A stretch of 64,000 bases of DNA from Microbacterium yannicii (GCF_024055635.1 NZ_JAMXMB010000012.1:1-64000); one strand, 5' to 3'. Positions 15,291 through 24,512 are shown, counted from the first letter of the stretch. The notes: generated from the sequence alone by a model not told the origin. Translations and numbers: made by a program.

Positions 15291-16752
15291 TCTCGATCTC
15301 TTTCACAGTGCTGGCGGTCACGGCGCCGAACGCGAACCGGCGGCTCGAGCCGTCGGGCCGTCGCGCCTCGGCGACGGAGACCTCCTCGCTCTCGGTCATG
15401 CCGTTGCGGTGGGCGATCTCCAGCAGTCCCAGGAGATCGACGGGGCGGCGGGTGTCGTCCGCGGCGCCCTCGAAGGCGGTGGCGAGGTCGAAGCGGTCGC
15501 CGAGCGTCGCGACGTACTCCTCGAGCTCGGCGTACCGCGGGCCGCCCCAGGCGCGGGTGTCGGCATCCACGAATTCGATGTCGTCCGGCGCAGGCAGCGG
15601 CGCGGGCGCGCCGGGTGGGCGGAGGTCGCTGAGCGACTGCCGGAGGTGCCCGATGTCGGAGACCGGGAACGTGTGCAGCGGTTCGACGCGGTCGCCGGGC
15701 CGGGAGTCCTGCATCCACACCTGCAGCCCCGACATCACGCCGCGGAGCAGCTCGTCGACCTGACGATCGCGGATCGGGTCGTGGGTGCGCACCTGCGCCG
15801 TGATCACCTGCGACGCGCGGCGCTGGGCGGTGAGCACGTCCTGCACGCCCTTCTCGACCTGCCGGCCGATCGAGTCGAGATCGCTGCGCTGCCCCGGCCC
15901 CATGAGTCTCGAGAACGGCTGTGCGAGGAGGGTGCGCAGCTGCGTCGTCAGGCGGTCGATGTGCTCGGGGTCGCCGATGAGGCGCAGCGCCCCTTCGAAC
16001 GCCCGCCCTTCGGGTGTCGACTGCATGACGTGCTGACCCCGCTGCAGGTACTCGCGGAGGATCTCACCCGTGGGACGGATGTCGCGGCGCAGGTCCGCGA
16101 CGACATCCCGCTGCATCGCGTTGATCGACTCCGCGACGCGCGAGAAGTCGGCGGGCAGCTCGCGCGCGAGGTGGAGGACGTTCTCAGCCTCCTCGAACAG
16201 CTGCTCGTCGTCGATCGGCTCGGCCTCGTCGTTTCGCAGCCGGGCGATCTCCGCGTCCAGCGCGTCACGCTCCTCCAGCAGCAGGGCGATGCGTGCCTCC
16301 GGATCGGATTCCGCGTCGCGCGCCAGCCGCTCGACGGCGTCGAGCAGTGTCCGCACCCGCGATCGTGACACCCGCGCCCTCCCGCCGCCGGTGCGGCCCG
16401 CGATCTCGAGCGCCCCCACGGCGTGAGCGGTCAGCCGGTAGACCTCGACATCGTCCTCGAGCTGGGGTGCCAGCCATCCGACCCGCACCCAGTTGCGGCA
16501 GATCTCGCGGGCGGTGCCGACCGGGAGGCGGCGTTCGTCGTCGTCGTAGCCTGCGGCGCGCAGCTCTTCGATGGCCTCGCCGATCTCGACATGGGCGTCT
16601 GCGACGGCGACCGACCGGCGCTCGGCGGTGAACACGATCGACAGCACGGCCACCACGAACGGCGCGTAGCGGCCGTGGAGAAGATCGAGAGTCGGATCCT
16701 TGAACGCCAGCACCGAACGCTGGTAAGCCGCCTCGGCGCGCGTATTCGACAT
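15283..16752 (-). CDS. jetA: Wadjet JetA, DUF3375 kleisin-like subunit
   Basis: A 489-residue DUF3375 protein, the MukF/kleisin-like subunit of Wadjet type I. It starts with the DUF3375 pattern [22 protein letters not shown] (18-39), where a winged helix is expected. A central helical part follows (about 150-330, rich in Glu and Arg), then a C-terminal winged helix with [15 protein letters not shown] near 445. The ATG at 16752 is right for the family. The minus strand has TAATCT seven bases before it, so the operon may start as a leaderless mRNA. It is first in the jetABC operon; no regulator gene adjoins it. Confidence 0.92.
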   Translation of the reverse strand: MSNTRAEAAYQRSVLAFKDPTLDLLHGRYAPFVVAVLSIVFTAERRSVAVADAHVEIGEAIEELRAAGYDDDERRLPVGTAREICRNWVRVGWLAPQLEDDVEVYRLTAHAVGALEIAGRTGGGRARVSRSRVRTLLDAVERLARDAESDPEARIALLLEERDALDAEIARLRNDEAEPIDDEQLFEEAENVLHLARELPADFSRVAESINAMQRDVVADLRRDIRPTGEILREYLQRGQHVMQSTPEGRAFEGALRLIGDPEHIDRLTTQLRTLLAQPFSRLMGPGQRSDLDSIGRQVEKGVQDVLTAQRRASQVITAQVRTHDPIRDRQVDELLRGVMSGLQVWMQDSRPGDRVEPLHTFPVSDIGHLRQSLSDLRPPGAPAPLPAPDDIEFVDADTRAWGGPRYAELEEYVATLGDRFDLATAFEGAADDTRRPVDLLGLLEIAHRNGMTESEEVSVAEARRPDGSSRRFAFGAVTASTVKEIEND

Positions 16753-16903
16753 CCTTGCCAGATTAGCCGGGCTACCGAGACTCCCCCGGATCGTGCGCGA
16801 CTTCGGCTCGGATGAGGGAACCGCCGCCGAGCGGCTCGTCGCCCTGGTGGAAGAGCGGCTGCGGGACGCCGGGGTGCGTATCCCGCGGCCCATTGCCGAC
16901 TGA
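16727..16903 (+). pseudogene. 3' end of an unrecognised gene, cut at the Wadjet boundary
   Basis: A plus-strand open frame of 58 codons with good codon bias (RIVRDFGSDEGTAAERLVAL, then VEERLRDAGVRIPRPIAD) ends at TGA 16901. It has no plausible start: a stop at 16724 lies inside antisense jetA. It looks like the last helix of a protein whose front part is gone. If so, the jetABC block has displaced the rest of the gene, and its left edge is close to 16750. The family is not recognisable. The rest of the gap to 17024 shows nothing else. Confidence 0.3.
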
Positions 16904-17024
16904 CTGCCACTGTCGCAGACTGCCACGTCGTCACATCCGCGGTTCTCGCCTGGTCTTTTCTTGCAGGGGCTGCCGGCCGGCAACGGTCGGCGAACGCCCG
17001 CATCCAAGACCGAAAGGAACTGTC

Positions 17025-17975
17025 ATGACTCAGCATGTTCTGGAGGCGGAGGCCCGCGCCTTCGCCGACGCCGCCTCCCAGCCGCCGTTCCTCGCCGACC
17101 TCGGCGTCGACGGTGCGCGCAAGGTCTTGGACGATGTCCAGGCCGCCCCGATCGCCGAACCGGATGTCGCGGATGAGTGGACCACCGTGCCGGCCGACGT
17201 CGGCGATGTGCGCGTGCGCATCGTGAAGCCGCAAGGCGCCACCACCGACCTCCCTGTGATCCTCTACGTGCACGGCGGCGGCTGGGTGCTGGGCAATGCG
17301 GGCACCCACGACCGCCTCGTCCGCGATCTTGCGACGGGCACCGACGCCGCGATCGTGTTCGTCGAGTACGACCGGTCGCCCGAAGCGCGTCACCCGGTCG
17401 CGGTCGAACAGGTGTACGCGACGGCGCGCTGGGTCATGAGCGAGGGGACGACCAAGGGCCTCGACGCCTCCCGTCTGGCCATCGCCGGCGACTCCGTCGG
17501 AGGGAACATCGCAGCGGTCGTCGCGATCCTCGCGAAGAAGCGCGGTGACGTCGCATTCATCCACCAGTCGCTGTACTACCCGGTCACCGACGCCGGCCAG
17601 AACACCGCCAGCTACCGCGAGTTCGCCGAGGGATTCCATCTGCGCGCCGATGCGATGGCCTGGTTCTGGGACTGCTACCTTCCCGACCACGATGCCCGCA
17701 AGAACGTCACGGCGTCCCCGCTGCAGGCCCCGGTCGACGAGTTGAAGGGCCTCCCCGAGACCTTCCTCATCGTCGACGAGAACGATGTGCTCCGCGACGA
17801 GGGCGAAGCCTACGGGCGGAAGCTCATCGAGGCCGGTGTCCGCACCACCCTCGTGCGCTACGACGGGACGATCCACGACTTCATGATGCTCAACCCGCTC
17901 CGCAGTTCCGCTGCCAGCACGGCCGCGATCGAACAGGCCATCCATGTCCTCCGCAAGGCCTTCGCCGCCGCATGA
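17025..17975 (+). CDS. Alpha/beta-hydrolase, HSL (family IV) esterase
   Basis: A 316-residue cytoplasmic carboxylesterase of the hormone-sensitive-lipase family. It has the oxyanion motif YVHGGGWVLG (81-90), the nucleophile elbow GDSVGGN (155-161, Ser157; the usual Ala is Val), the acid Asp254 in DENDVLRDEG and His284 in GTIHDF. It should hydrolyse short acyl esters. GAAAGGAAC before ATG 17025 fits a ribosome site; the frame open upstream is not family-like. The next gene overlaps its stop by four bases. Confidence 0.92.
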   Translation: MTQHVLEAEARAFADAASQPPFLADLGVDGARKVLDDVQAAPIAEPDVADEWTTVPADVGDVRVRIVKPQGATTDLPVILYVHGGGWVLGNAGTHDRLVRDLATGTDAAIVFVEYDRSPEARHPVAVEQVYATARWVMSEGTTKGLDASRLAIAGDSVGGNIAAVVAILAKKRGDVAFIHQSLYYPVTDAGQNTASYREFAEGFHLRADAMAWFWDCYLPDHDARKNVTASPLQAPVDELKGLPETFLIVDENDVLRDEGEAYGRKLIEAGVRTTLVRYDGTIHDFMMLNPLRSSAASTAAIEQAIHVLRKAFAAA

Positions 17976-18613
17976 GCTCTCCAGACTCGAGCAGGAGCGA
18001 TCGTGCGGAGCCGGTGATGGCGGATGCCGAACCCGACGCCTCTGCATTCAACAGCGCGGTGGGCACTGAGCTCTTCGTTCTGCAGTCGGTCGCGAGCTCG
18101 ACGATCAGCGAAGCCGGGACGCGCAGCACGATCTATCTGTCGACGCTGTCCGGCGGGCTCGTGGCGATCGGGTTCGCGGGCGGATCACCGGGGTTGCTGG
18201 CCAGTCTCGCCTTCACCGTCCTGCCGACGATCTTCATGCTCGGGTGGTTCACCGTCGTGCGGCTGGTCGACACCAGCGTCGAGAACATCACGGTGCGCCG
18301 GCGCATGGAGCGGATCCGGGAGCACTTCGTCAGCCTCCACCCTTCCGGGCCGGATCTGATCTCGCTCGACAACCCGCGCACCGGCGAGTTGGGGGTGCGC
18401 TACTCCCACTCGTCGTTCCTCTTCACGATGGCGAGCATGGTCGCGGCCGTGAACTGCGTGCTCGGGGGAGCCGTCGTCACCCTCGCGCTGATCTTCGGAG
18501 GAGGGTGGGAGATAGTTCCTGCCCAGATCGCCGGGGTGGCCGTGGGTGTGCTGCTTCTCACCGCGACGCTCGCCTATGAGCGCCGACGCATTCGCGCGGC
18601 CTACCCGGAGTGA
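17972..18613 (+). CDS. Four-helix membrane protein, function unknown
   Basis: A 213-residue integral membrane protein with two helical hairpins: hydrophobic segments at about 52-71 and 74-97, then 147-175 and 182-203, with a soluble loop of about 50 residues between them. The N-terminal 30 residues are polar and acidic. No catalytic motif is visible and I do not recognise the family. ATG 17972 overlaps the esterase stop (ATGA), so both are made from one mRNA; a second ATG at codon 16 is possible. A membrane-linked role with the esterase is possible but unsupported by sequence. Confidence 0.7.
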   Translation: MSSPDSSRSDRAEPVMADAEPDASAFNSAVGTELFVLQSVASSTISEAGTRSTIYLSTLSGGLVAIGFAGGSPGLLASLAFTVLPTIFMLGWFTVVRLVDTSVENITVRRRMERIREHFVSLHPSGPDLISLDNPRTGELGVRYSHSSFLFTMASMVAAVNCVLGGAVVTLALIFGGGWEIVPAQIAGVAVGVLLLTATLAYERRRIRAAYPE

Positions 18614-18662
18614 CGTCGGGGGACACTTGCCTGACCACTCCCTCGAAAGGAAGCAGGATCCC

Positions 18663-18857
18663 ATGGAAGATCCACGCGCTGATGCACCCGACGATCTCAC
18701 GGGGACAGTCGATGACCGGCAGGAGCAACTCGCACTCCTCCCTGCCGACGCGCTGTCTGCGGACTGGCTTCGGCGACAGCTCGACAACGCGCTCGCCGCG
18801 TGGTCCGCGGCGGAGACGGAACTCGACATCTCGAAGGAGGCGCACACCGACTACTGA
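18663..18857 (+). CDS. Small acidic hypothetical protein
   Basis: A 64-residue frame with a good ribosome site (GAAAGGAAG before the ATG). It is rich in Asp, Glu, Ala and Leu, and its C-terminal half (SADWLRRQLDNALAAWSAAE) should be an amphipathic helix. It follows the membrane protein by 49 bp on the same strand and may be the last gene of that unit. No family recognised. The ribosome site and codon bias are the main reasons to accept it. Confidence 0.5.
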   Translation: MEDPRADAPDDLTGTVDDRQEQLALLPADALSADWLRRQLDNALAAWSAAETELDISKEAHTDY

Positions 18858-18926
18858 CAGCAGGCGGGGTGCGGGATCCGGCCAGGACGCACGACGACCT
18901 GATCGAAGGCGGGGCGCTGCGCAGCG

Positions 18927-19295
18927 TCAGCCGAGCTCGTCCGCGAGCAGCGAGCGGTAGATCCGCCGTGCGTCGGTGTGGACCGCCGTGCCCCTGTCGG
19001 TGATCTCGACGACCATCGAGCGACGGTCGAACCCGCACTCCGCCCGCTGCACGAGACCGGCCTTCTGGAGCCGATCGACGATGCGTGACAGCGCGCTCTG
19101 GGTCATCGGCGTGCGCTGCACCAGGTCTCGCATGAGGCACTGCTCCTGACGAACCTCGGCGACCAGGTCGAGGATCTCGAACTCGCTGAGTCCGAGGTCG
19201 CACTGCTCGTCGAGCGCGCGCTCCAGAGCGGATGCGGTCGAGAGGTATGTGGACTGCAGGGAGCGCCATCGCTCCACCACGTCTTTCTCGGCCAT
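18927..19295 (-). CDS. MarR-family transcriptional regulator
   Basis: A 122-residue MarR protein. The winged-helix domain includes LGLSEFEILDLVAEV, DLVQRTPMTQSALSRIVDRL (recognition helix) and the wing ECGFDRRSMVVEITDRG with the conserved D-R-R. N- and C-terminal helices for dimerisation are present. ATG 19295 follows a minus-strand TAGGAT -10 box by six bases, so I prefer it to the GTG two codons upstream. It is divergent from the DHA2 exporter gene that it most likely represses. ACATATGT in its promoter spacer is a candidate operator. Confidence 0.92.
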   Translation of the reverse strand: MAEKDVVERWRSLQSTYLSTASALERALDEQCDLGLSEFEILDLVAEVRQEQCLMRDLVQRTPMTQSALSRIVDRLQKAGLVQRAECGFDRRSMVVEITDRGTAVHTDARRIYRSLLADELG

Positions 19296-19301
19296 GACCA
19301 C

Positions 19302-19382
19302 ATCCTAGCCGGAAACATATGTCGCGGCATTGCATGCTGGCGAATCCAATGTTGACGCAACCTATGACGTGACATGTATCTT
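19302..19382. promoter_or_regulatory. Divergent promoters of MarR and DHA2 exporter
   Basis: On the minus strand TAGGAT (19302-19307) serves marR, with palindrome ACATATGT (19315-19322) in its spacer. On the plus strand TTGACG (19352-19357) and TATCTT (19377-19382, 19-bp spacer) could serve the exporter. The latter would make the exporter start GTG 19389, leaderless, instead of ATG 19374. The dyad is a plausible MarR binding site. All assignments are by eye. Confidence 0.45.
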
Positions 19383-20834
19383 GTGCATGTGACCTCAACA
19401 ACCATCCGGGTCGTTCCCGGTTCCGACACCCCGACCCAGCGCTGGACGACGCGCACGTGGCTGCTGCTCCTCGTGGTGTGCATCGTCATCGCGCTCGACG
19501 GGCTGGACGTCTCCATGGTCGGCGTCGCGCTGCCGGCCATCGGCACCGAGCTGTCGCTCGAGACCGGCACCCTGCAGTGGATCGTGTCGGCCTACGTGCT
19601 CGGCTACGGCAGCCTGCTGCTGCTCGGCGGGCGCCTCGCCGACCTGCTCGGCCGCCGCCGCATCCTGCTCATCGCCCTCACCGTGTTCGCCCTCGCCTCG
19701 CTCGCCGGCGGGCTCGTGAGCGACCCCGCGATCGTGATCGCCTCGCGCTTCGTCAAGGGCATCGCTGCCGCGTTCACGGCACCGGCCGCCTTCTCGCTCA
19801 TCACGACGAACTTCGCCGAAGGCCCTTCACGCAACCGCGCGATCTCGATCTTCACCACGTTCGCGGCCAGCGGGTTCTCGCTCGGCCTCATCGTCGGCGG
19901 GCTCATGACCTCGCTCAGCTGGCGCTGGACGTTCCTCTTCTCGGTGCCGTTCGCGGTGGCGGCGGTGGTGCTCGGCCTGTTCTTCATCCCACGCGACCAC
20001 GTCGCGAAGACCGGCGGCCACGACATCTGGGGCGCCCTCACCCTGGCGGTGGGCATGCTCACGCTCGTCTACACGATCGTCTCGGCGCCGGAGGCGGGCT
20101 GGGGCTCGCTCCAGACGATCCTCGGCCTGGCGGTCGCGGCTGCCGTGCTGGCAGCGTTCGCGATGATCGAGCTGCGGGCGCGGCATCCGCTCATCCGCTT
20201 CGGCATCCTGCGCGAGGGGTTCGTCGCGCGAGCCAACATCAGCGCGATCGCCCTGTTCGGGTCGTACGTGAGCTTCCAGTTCATCCTCACGATCTACCTG
20301 CAGTCGGTGCTCGGCTGGCCGCCGCTCAGCATGGCGCTCGCCCTGCTGCCGGCGGGACTCGTGGTGGTGGCGACGGCCCCGTTCGCCGACCGGCTGATCG
20401 ATCGGTTCGGATCGCGGCTGCTCATCACCGTGGCCCTGGGCGCCCTTTCGCTGGGCTACCTGCTCTTCCTGCGTGTGGGCACCACGCCGGTGTACACGGT
20501 CGACATCCTGCCGTCGGTGCTGCTCCTCGGTGCCGGGTTCGCGCTGGGGTTCCCGGCCATCCAGGAGCGCGCGACCGCGGGCATCTCGAACGACGAGCAG
20601 GGGCTCGCCGCGGGGCTCGTGCAGAGCAGCTCGCAGGTGGGCGCGGCGCTGGTCCTCGCGGTGACGTCGGCCCTCATCGCGGGCGGCGACCTGGCCGCCG
20701 ACGCGAGCGCGGCGCAGATGCTGGACGGATTCCGCCCGGGGCTCATCTTGTCGACCGCCGTCGCACTCGCCGGGTTCGCCGTCGCGCTCGCGCCCCGGCG
20801 GCGGCCGCGCGCGGTCGACGCGGGCGTGAAATAG
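19374..20834 (+). CDS. DHA2-family (EmrB/QacA) MFS multidrug exporter
   Basis: A 486-residue permease with about 14 hydrophobic segments, the DHA2 number. Motifs: IALDGLDVSMVGVALPAIG in helix 1 (the D-x-x-x-V-x-VALP of drug exporters), GGRLADLLGRRR in loop 2-3 and ASGFSLGLIVGGLMT (antiporter motif C region). It should extrude lipophilic drugs by proton antiport from the membrane. The start is either ATG 19374 or, if the -10 box at 19377 is real, GTG 19389. The divergent MarR gene is its likely repressor; a strong hairpin follows at 20862. Confidence 0.92.
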   Translation: MYLVHVTSTTIRVVPGSDTPTQRWTTRTWLLLLVVCIVIALDGLDVSMVGVALPAIGTELSLETGTLQWIVSAYVLGYGSLLLLGGRLADLLGRRRILLIALTVFALASLAGGLVSDPAIVIASRFVKGIAAAFTAPAAFSLITTNFAEGPSRNRAISIFTTFAASGFSLGLIVGGLMTSLSWRWTFLFSVPFAVAAVVLGLFFIPRDHVAKTGGHDIWGALTLAVGMLTLVYTIVSAPEAGWGSLQTILGLAVAAAVLAAFAMIELRARHPLIRFGILREGFVARANISAIALFGSYVSFQFILTIYLQSVLGWPPLSMALALLPAGLVVVATAPFADRLIDRFGSRLLITVALGALSLGYLLFLRVGTTPVYTVDILPSVLLLGAGFALGFPAIQERATAGISNDEQGLAAGLVQSSSQVGAALVLAVTSALIAGGDLAADASAAQMLDGFRPGLILSTAVALAGFAVALAPRRRPRAVDAGVK

Positions 20835-20861
20835 TCGCGAACGGTCCGCTCGGCACCACGT

Positions 20862-20901
20862 CGCCCTCGAACCGCCCGACACCTCGGGCGGTTCGAGGGC
20901 G
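20862..20901. terminator. Strong 18-bp hairpin between convergent genes
   Basis: An exact 18-bp stem closes a CACC loop (20880-20883); the left arm starts CGCCCTCGAACC at 20862 and the right arm ends at 20901. It lies between the stops of the DHA2 exporter and the convergent ABM gene. There is no U-run, as is common in high-GC actinobacteria. It probably ends transcription in both directions. Confidence 0.8.
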
Positions 20902-20930
20902 CGCGGGCGCGACGGTGCTCCGACTCGGGT

Positions 20931-21248
20931 CTACGACACCTGAGTCCAATGGCGCACGACGTCGTCGCGCTCGACGAGGAACCGATCGTCCTCGGGGTAG
21001 TAGACGGCGGTGTCGATGTCGGCGCCCGCGAAGCCCGTGATCGCCTCGAAGCTCTCCCAGCGCGAGACCGTCACGATCTCGGTCGTGCCGTCGCCGAGGT
21101 CGCGCGTCAGCATCCACGCGTCGAGATTCCCGGGCGTCTCGCGGTACTCCGCCATGCCGGTGCGCTCGATGTAGGCCACGTACTCGTCCACGTCCTGGGT
21201 ACGCACACTGCCGCGCCACATCCGGACGATGCTTCTCTGCTCTGTCAT
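20931..21248 (-). CDS. ABM-like (antibiotic biosynthesis monooxygenase fold) protein
   Basis: A 105-residue protein of the dimeric ferredoxin-like fold: IVRMWRGSVRTQDVDEYVAY at the start, then PGNLDAWMLTRDLGDGTTEI and the typical VSRWESFEAITGFAG. The C-terminus YYPEDDRFLVERDDVVRHW matches a subgroup annotated as antibiotic biosynthesis monooxygenase. Such proteins may degrade haem or oxidise small phenolics, or have no known reaction. I start at ATG 21248; the frame upstream is not family-like. It stands alone between the exporter terminator and the symporter gene. Confidence 0.78.
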   Translation of the reverse strand: MTEQRSIVRMWRGSVRTQDVDEYVAYIERTGMAEYRETPGNLDAWMLTRDLGDGTTEIVTVSRWESFEAITGFAGADIDTAVYYPEDDRFLVERDDVVRHWTQVS

Positions 21249-21344
21249 GCCGCCATTGTGAGCGGAACCCGGATGCCGCGCACCCGTGTGGGCCGACACA
21301 TGTCACCCGATTGCCGCCAGCCAGCCGGTCCCACGAGAGGCGCC

Positions 21345-22841
21345 TCAGTCCTGGTGAAGGTGGTCGCGGTGCTTGTCGGCCTGATGACGCTTGGTCTGGA
21401 GGTCGATCGGACCGGTGACGCTGAGCTCGTCCTCCCAGCACTCGATGCCGCTCACATCGGGAAGGAGCGCGCGGGTGAAGACGGGATCCCGGCCCGCCCG
21501 GCGCTGCGCGGTGTAGTCCTTGAGCAATCGGAACGCGATGCCTGACAACAGGCCGATGGCGATGAGGTTGGTCAACGCCATGAGTCCCATCACGCCGTCC
21601 GCGAAGTTCCAGACCAGATCGGCACCGGCGACCGAGCCGGCGAGCACGGCGACGACGACGAGGATGCGATAGCCGGTGAGCACCGAGCGGCGCGTGGTGA
21701 TGAACTCGATGTTCGATTCGCCGTAGTAGTAGTTGCCGAGGATCGACGAGAACGCCAGCAGGAAGATGATGACGCTCAGCGCGATGTTCGACCACTCCCC
21801 GAGAGTGCCGACGAGCGCACCCTGCGTGAGCCCTATCCCGCGCTCGGCACCGCCGAGGTCCGGAACTGAGACGAGGATGATGAAGGCGGTGATGGAGCAG
21901 ACCAGGAAGGTGTCGAAGTAGACGCCGAGCGTCTGCACGAGTCCCTGCTTGACGGGGTGGGTGACGGCCGCGCTCGCCCCGGCGTTGGGTGCCGAGCCGA
22001 GGCCGGCCTCATTCGAGAACATGCCGCGCTTCACGCCGGTCAGCACGATGTAGCCGAACGCTGCGCCCACGACCTCGTTGTATCCCCACGCCTGCGAGAA
22101 GATCTCGGCGAACACGGGGCCGATGCGGTCGACGTGAAGACCGACGACGACCAGGCCCAGCAGCAGATAGGCGAGCGCCATGATAGGCACGAGCAGCTGT
22201 GTGACAGAGGCGATGCGGCGCACGCCGCCGAAGACGACGAGGCCGGTGAGGACCGCGATTCCGATGCCGATGCCCCACGGGAGCCATGCCGGGCCGCCCC
22301 CGACGCTGGAGGTCACGGTCGCCGAGATCGTGTTCGCCTGCAACGAGCTGAACGCGAAGGGGAAGCAGACGATGAGGATGATCGCGAACCACACCCCGAG
22401 CCAGCGGGCCTTGAGACCGCGCTGCATGTAGTACGCCGGTCCGCCGCGGAAGCTGTCGGTGTCACGTACCTTGAACAGCTGCGCCAGGGACGACTCGATG
22501 AAGCTGGACGCGCCGCCGATGAACGCCATGACCCACATCCAGAAGACAGCCCCCGGGCCGCCCACCGCGATCGCCGTTCCGACGCCGGCGATGTTGCCGA
22601 CGCCCACGCGCGACGCCGCCGAGATGGTGAACGCCTGGAATGCCGAGACCGACTGCGGTTCGCCGGTCGCGGTGCGTGGGGTCTTGTCGGTGAGAGTCCG
22701 GAACATCTCCGGGATCAGGCGGAACTGCACGACGCCCGAGCGGATCGTGAAATACAACCCGAGGAAGACGACGACGGGCAGCACCACCCAGGTCCACAGA
22801 TTGTCGCCCCAGGTCAGCAGCCACTCGTTCACGTCGTCCAT
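21345..22841 (-). CDS. AGCS-family sodium:alanine/glycine symporter
   Basis: A 498-residue amino-acid:cation symporter of the AGCS family (APC superfamily, about 10-11 membrane helices). Typical segments are FTIRSGVVQFRLIPEMFR near 31-48, SRVGVGNIAGVGTAIAVGGP (77-96) with the Gly-Asn-Ile substrate/sodium-binding loop, and GMFSNEAGLGSAPNAGASAA near 272. It should import alanine, glycine or D-alanine with sodium. It is divergent from the sulfatase gene by 189 bp; no shared dyad was seen there. The C-terminal tail after residue 440 is polar and His-rich (TKRHQADKHRDHLHQD). Confidence 0.93.
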   Translation of the reverse strand: MDDVNEWLLTWGDNLWTWVVLPVVVFLGLYFTIRSGVVQFRLIPEMFRTLTDKTPRTATGEPQSVSAFQAFTISAASRVGVGNIAGVGTAIAVGGPGAVFWMWVMAFIGGASSFIESSLAQLFKVRDTDSFRGGPAYYMQRGLKARWLGVWFAIILIVCFPFAFSSLQANTISATVTSSVGGGPAWLPWGIGIGIAVLTGLVVFGGVRRIASVTQLLVPIMALAYLLLGLVVVGLHVDRIGPVFAEIFSQAWGYNEVVGAAFGYIVLTGVKRGMFSNEAGLGSAPNAGASAAVTHPVKQGLVQTLGVYFDTFLVCSITAFIILVSVPDLGGAERGIGLTQGALVGTLGEWSNIALSVIIFLLAFSSILGNYYYGESNIEFITTRRSVLTGYRILVVVAVLAGSVAGADLVWNFADGVMGLMALTNLIAIGLLSGIAFRLLKDYTAQRRAGRDPVFTRALLPDVSGIECWEDELSVTGPIDLQTKRHQADKHRDHLHQD

Positions 22842-23030
22842 GGTGGTCAGTATGGCGAACGGGCACCGAAGGGCAAAGCATCTGCTGCGGGTGGTCGGCA
22901 GACCGCCTCACACCCCCGTGAGGCTCCTGCGCGCAGTGCGACAGCGCTGCGCAGCCGCAGGGGTGCAGCTGGATCAGCCCCTCTGCTAGCTTCCGAGAGG
23001 TACGCCGATTCACTCGAGGAGACGCAGACA

Positions 23031-24512
23031 ATGGCCGAGAAGCCGAACATCATCCTGTTCATGTCCGACGATGTCGGGTGGGGCGACCTCGGCTGTTACG
23101 GGGGCGGTGAGAACCGCGGTGCACCGACACCGAACCTTGATCGCCTTGCGGCCGAAGGCCTGCAGTTCATGTCCTTCTACGGGCAGCCGAGCTGCACTCC
23201 GGGACGGGCGGCCGCGCTGACCGGGCGCCTTCCGATCCGCAGCGGGATGACGACGGTGGCGTTCCCCGGCCAGGGCGGCGGGCTTCCCGCCGCGGAGTGG
23301 ACGCTGGCGAGCGTGCTGAAGAAGGCGGAATACGACACGTGCCAGATCGGCAAATGGCACGTCGGTGAGGCCGACTATGCGATGCCGACCGCGCACGGGT
23401 TCGACGAGATGTACAACACGACGCTCTACCACCTGAATGCGTACACCTACACCGACAAGACCTACAACCCCGACTTCCCGTTCGACGATGAAGCCACCAT
23501 GAAGATGTGGGGCAACGTGCTCGGCGCACTCGAGGGCAAGGCCGGCGAACCCGCCCACGAGGTCGAGAAGATCGATTCCTCCAACATCCCGTTCATCGAC
23601 GAGAAGTCCACGGCCCACGCGCTGGACTACATCGAGAGCCACGCAGACGGTGAGAATCCGTTCTTCCTCTACCTGAACACCGCGAAGGTGCACCAGCCGA
23701 ACCTGCCGCACCCCGATTTCGAGGGCGCGTCGCTGGCGAAGTCGAAGTACCTCGACTCCCTGGTCGAGCTCGACCATCGCGTGGGGCAGGTCGTCGACAA
23801 GATCCGCGAGCTCGGTATCGCCGAGAACACCCTCATCATCTGGACGACCGACAACGGCGCCTGGCAGGACGTCTACCCAGACTGCGGCTACACGCCATAC
23901 CGGGGCACGAAGGGCACCGACTACGAAGGCGGCAGCCGTGTGCCCGCCATCGCATGGTGGCCCGGCACGATTGAAGCCGGCCGCCGCAACTCCGAGATCG
24001 TCGGGTCGCTGGATCTGATGGCCACCTTCGCGAGCATCGCGGGGGTCGACCTGCCGACCGAGGACCGCGAGGGTCAGCCGACGATCTTCGACAGCTACGA
24101 CCAGACGGCGCTTCTCAAGGGCGAAGGTTCCTCCACGCGCGACCACTGGCTCTACATGACCGAGACGGAGATGATCCCCGGTGCCATCCGCGTCGGCAAG
24201 TGGAAGGCCGTCTGGAACATCCGCGACGGCTGGCGCGGCCCGGCCTCGTACACGGCGATCGTTCCGGAGCTGTTCGACCTGTGGCAGGACCCGCAGGAAC
24301 GGTACGACATCTTCATGACGAGCTATGCGGAGAAGACCTGGCAGGCGCCGCAGATGGCCGCACGCCTGCTCGCTGTGCTGCCCACCTACAAGGAATACCC
24401 CAACCGTCCGATCCAGACCGCGGGCATCAGCTACGCCATCTTCGAATACGACGACGCGCAGGTGCAGGAGCGGGTCGCCAAGATGATGCACGGGCTGTCA
24501 TCGGCCGGTTGA
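23031..24512 (+). CDS. Type I sulfatase (arylsulfatase family)
   Basis: A 493-residue formylglycine-dependent sulfatase. The metal-binding start is NIILFMSDDVGWGDLGC (6-22, Asp13-Asp14), and the maturation motif is SCTPGRAAALTGR (54-66) with Cys55, which a formylglycine-generating enzyme would oxidise. Later motifs are GKWHVG, the H-Q-P-N segment at TAKVHQPNLPHP and TTDNGAW with the second metal pair. No signal peptide is visible, so it acts in the cytoplasm or leaves by another route. GAGGAG lies about ten bases before the ATG. The 3' end overlaps the convergent mannosidase gene by 15 bp. Substrate (aryl or sugar sulfate) is unknown; no maturase gene is in this window. Confidence 0.93.
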   Translation: MAEKPNIILFMSDDVGWGDLGCYGGGENRGAPTPNLDRLAAEGLQFMSFYGQPSCTPGRAAALTGRLPIRSGMTTVAFPGQGGGLPAAEWTLASVLKKAEYDTCQIGKWHVGEADYAMPTAHGFDEMYNTTLYHLNAYTYTDKTYNPDFPFDDEATMKMWGNVLGALEGKAGEPAHEVEKIDSSNIPFIDEKSTAHALDYIESHADGENPFFLYLNTAKVHQPNLPHPDFEGASLAKSKYLDSLVELDHRVGQVVDKIRELGIAENTLIIWTTDNGAWQDVYPDCGYTPYRGTKGTDYEGGSRVPAIAWWPGTIEAGRRNSEIVGSLDLMATFASIAGVDLPTEDREGQPTIFDSYDQTALLKGEGSSTRDHWLYMTETEMIPGAIRVGKWKAVWNIRDGWRGPASYTAIVPELFDLWQDPQERYDIFMTSYAEKTWQAPQMAARLLAVLPTYKEYPNRPIQTAGISYAIFEYDDAQVQERVAKMMHGLSSAG

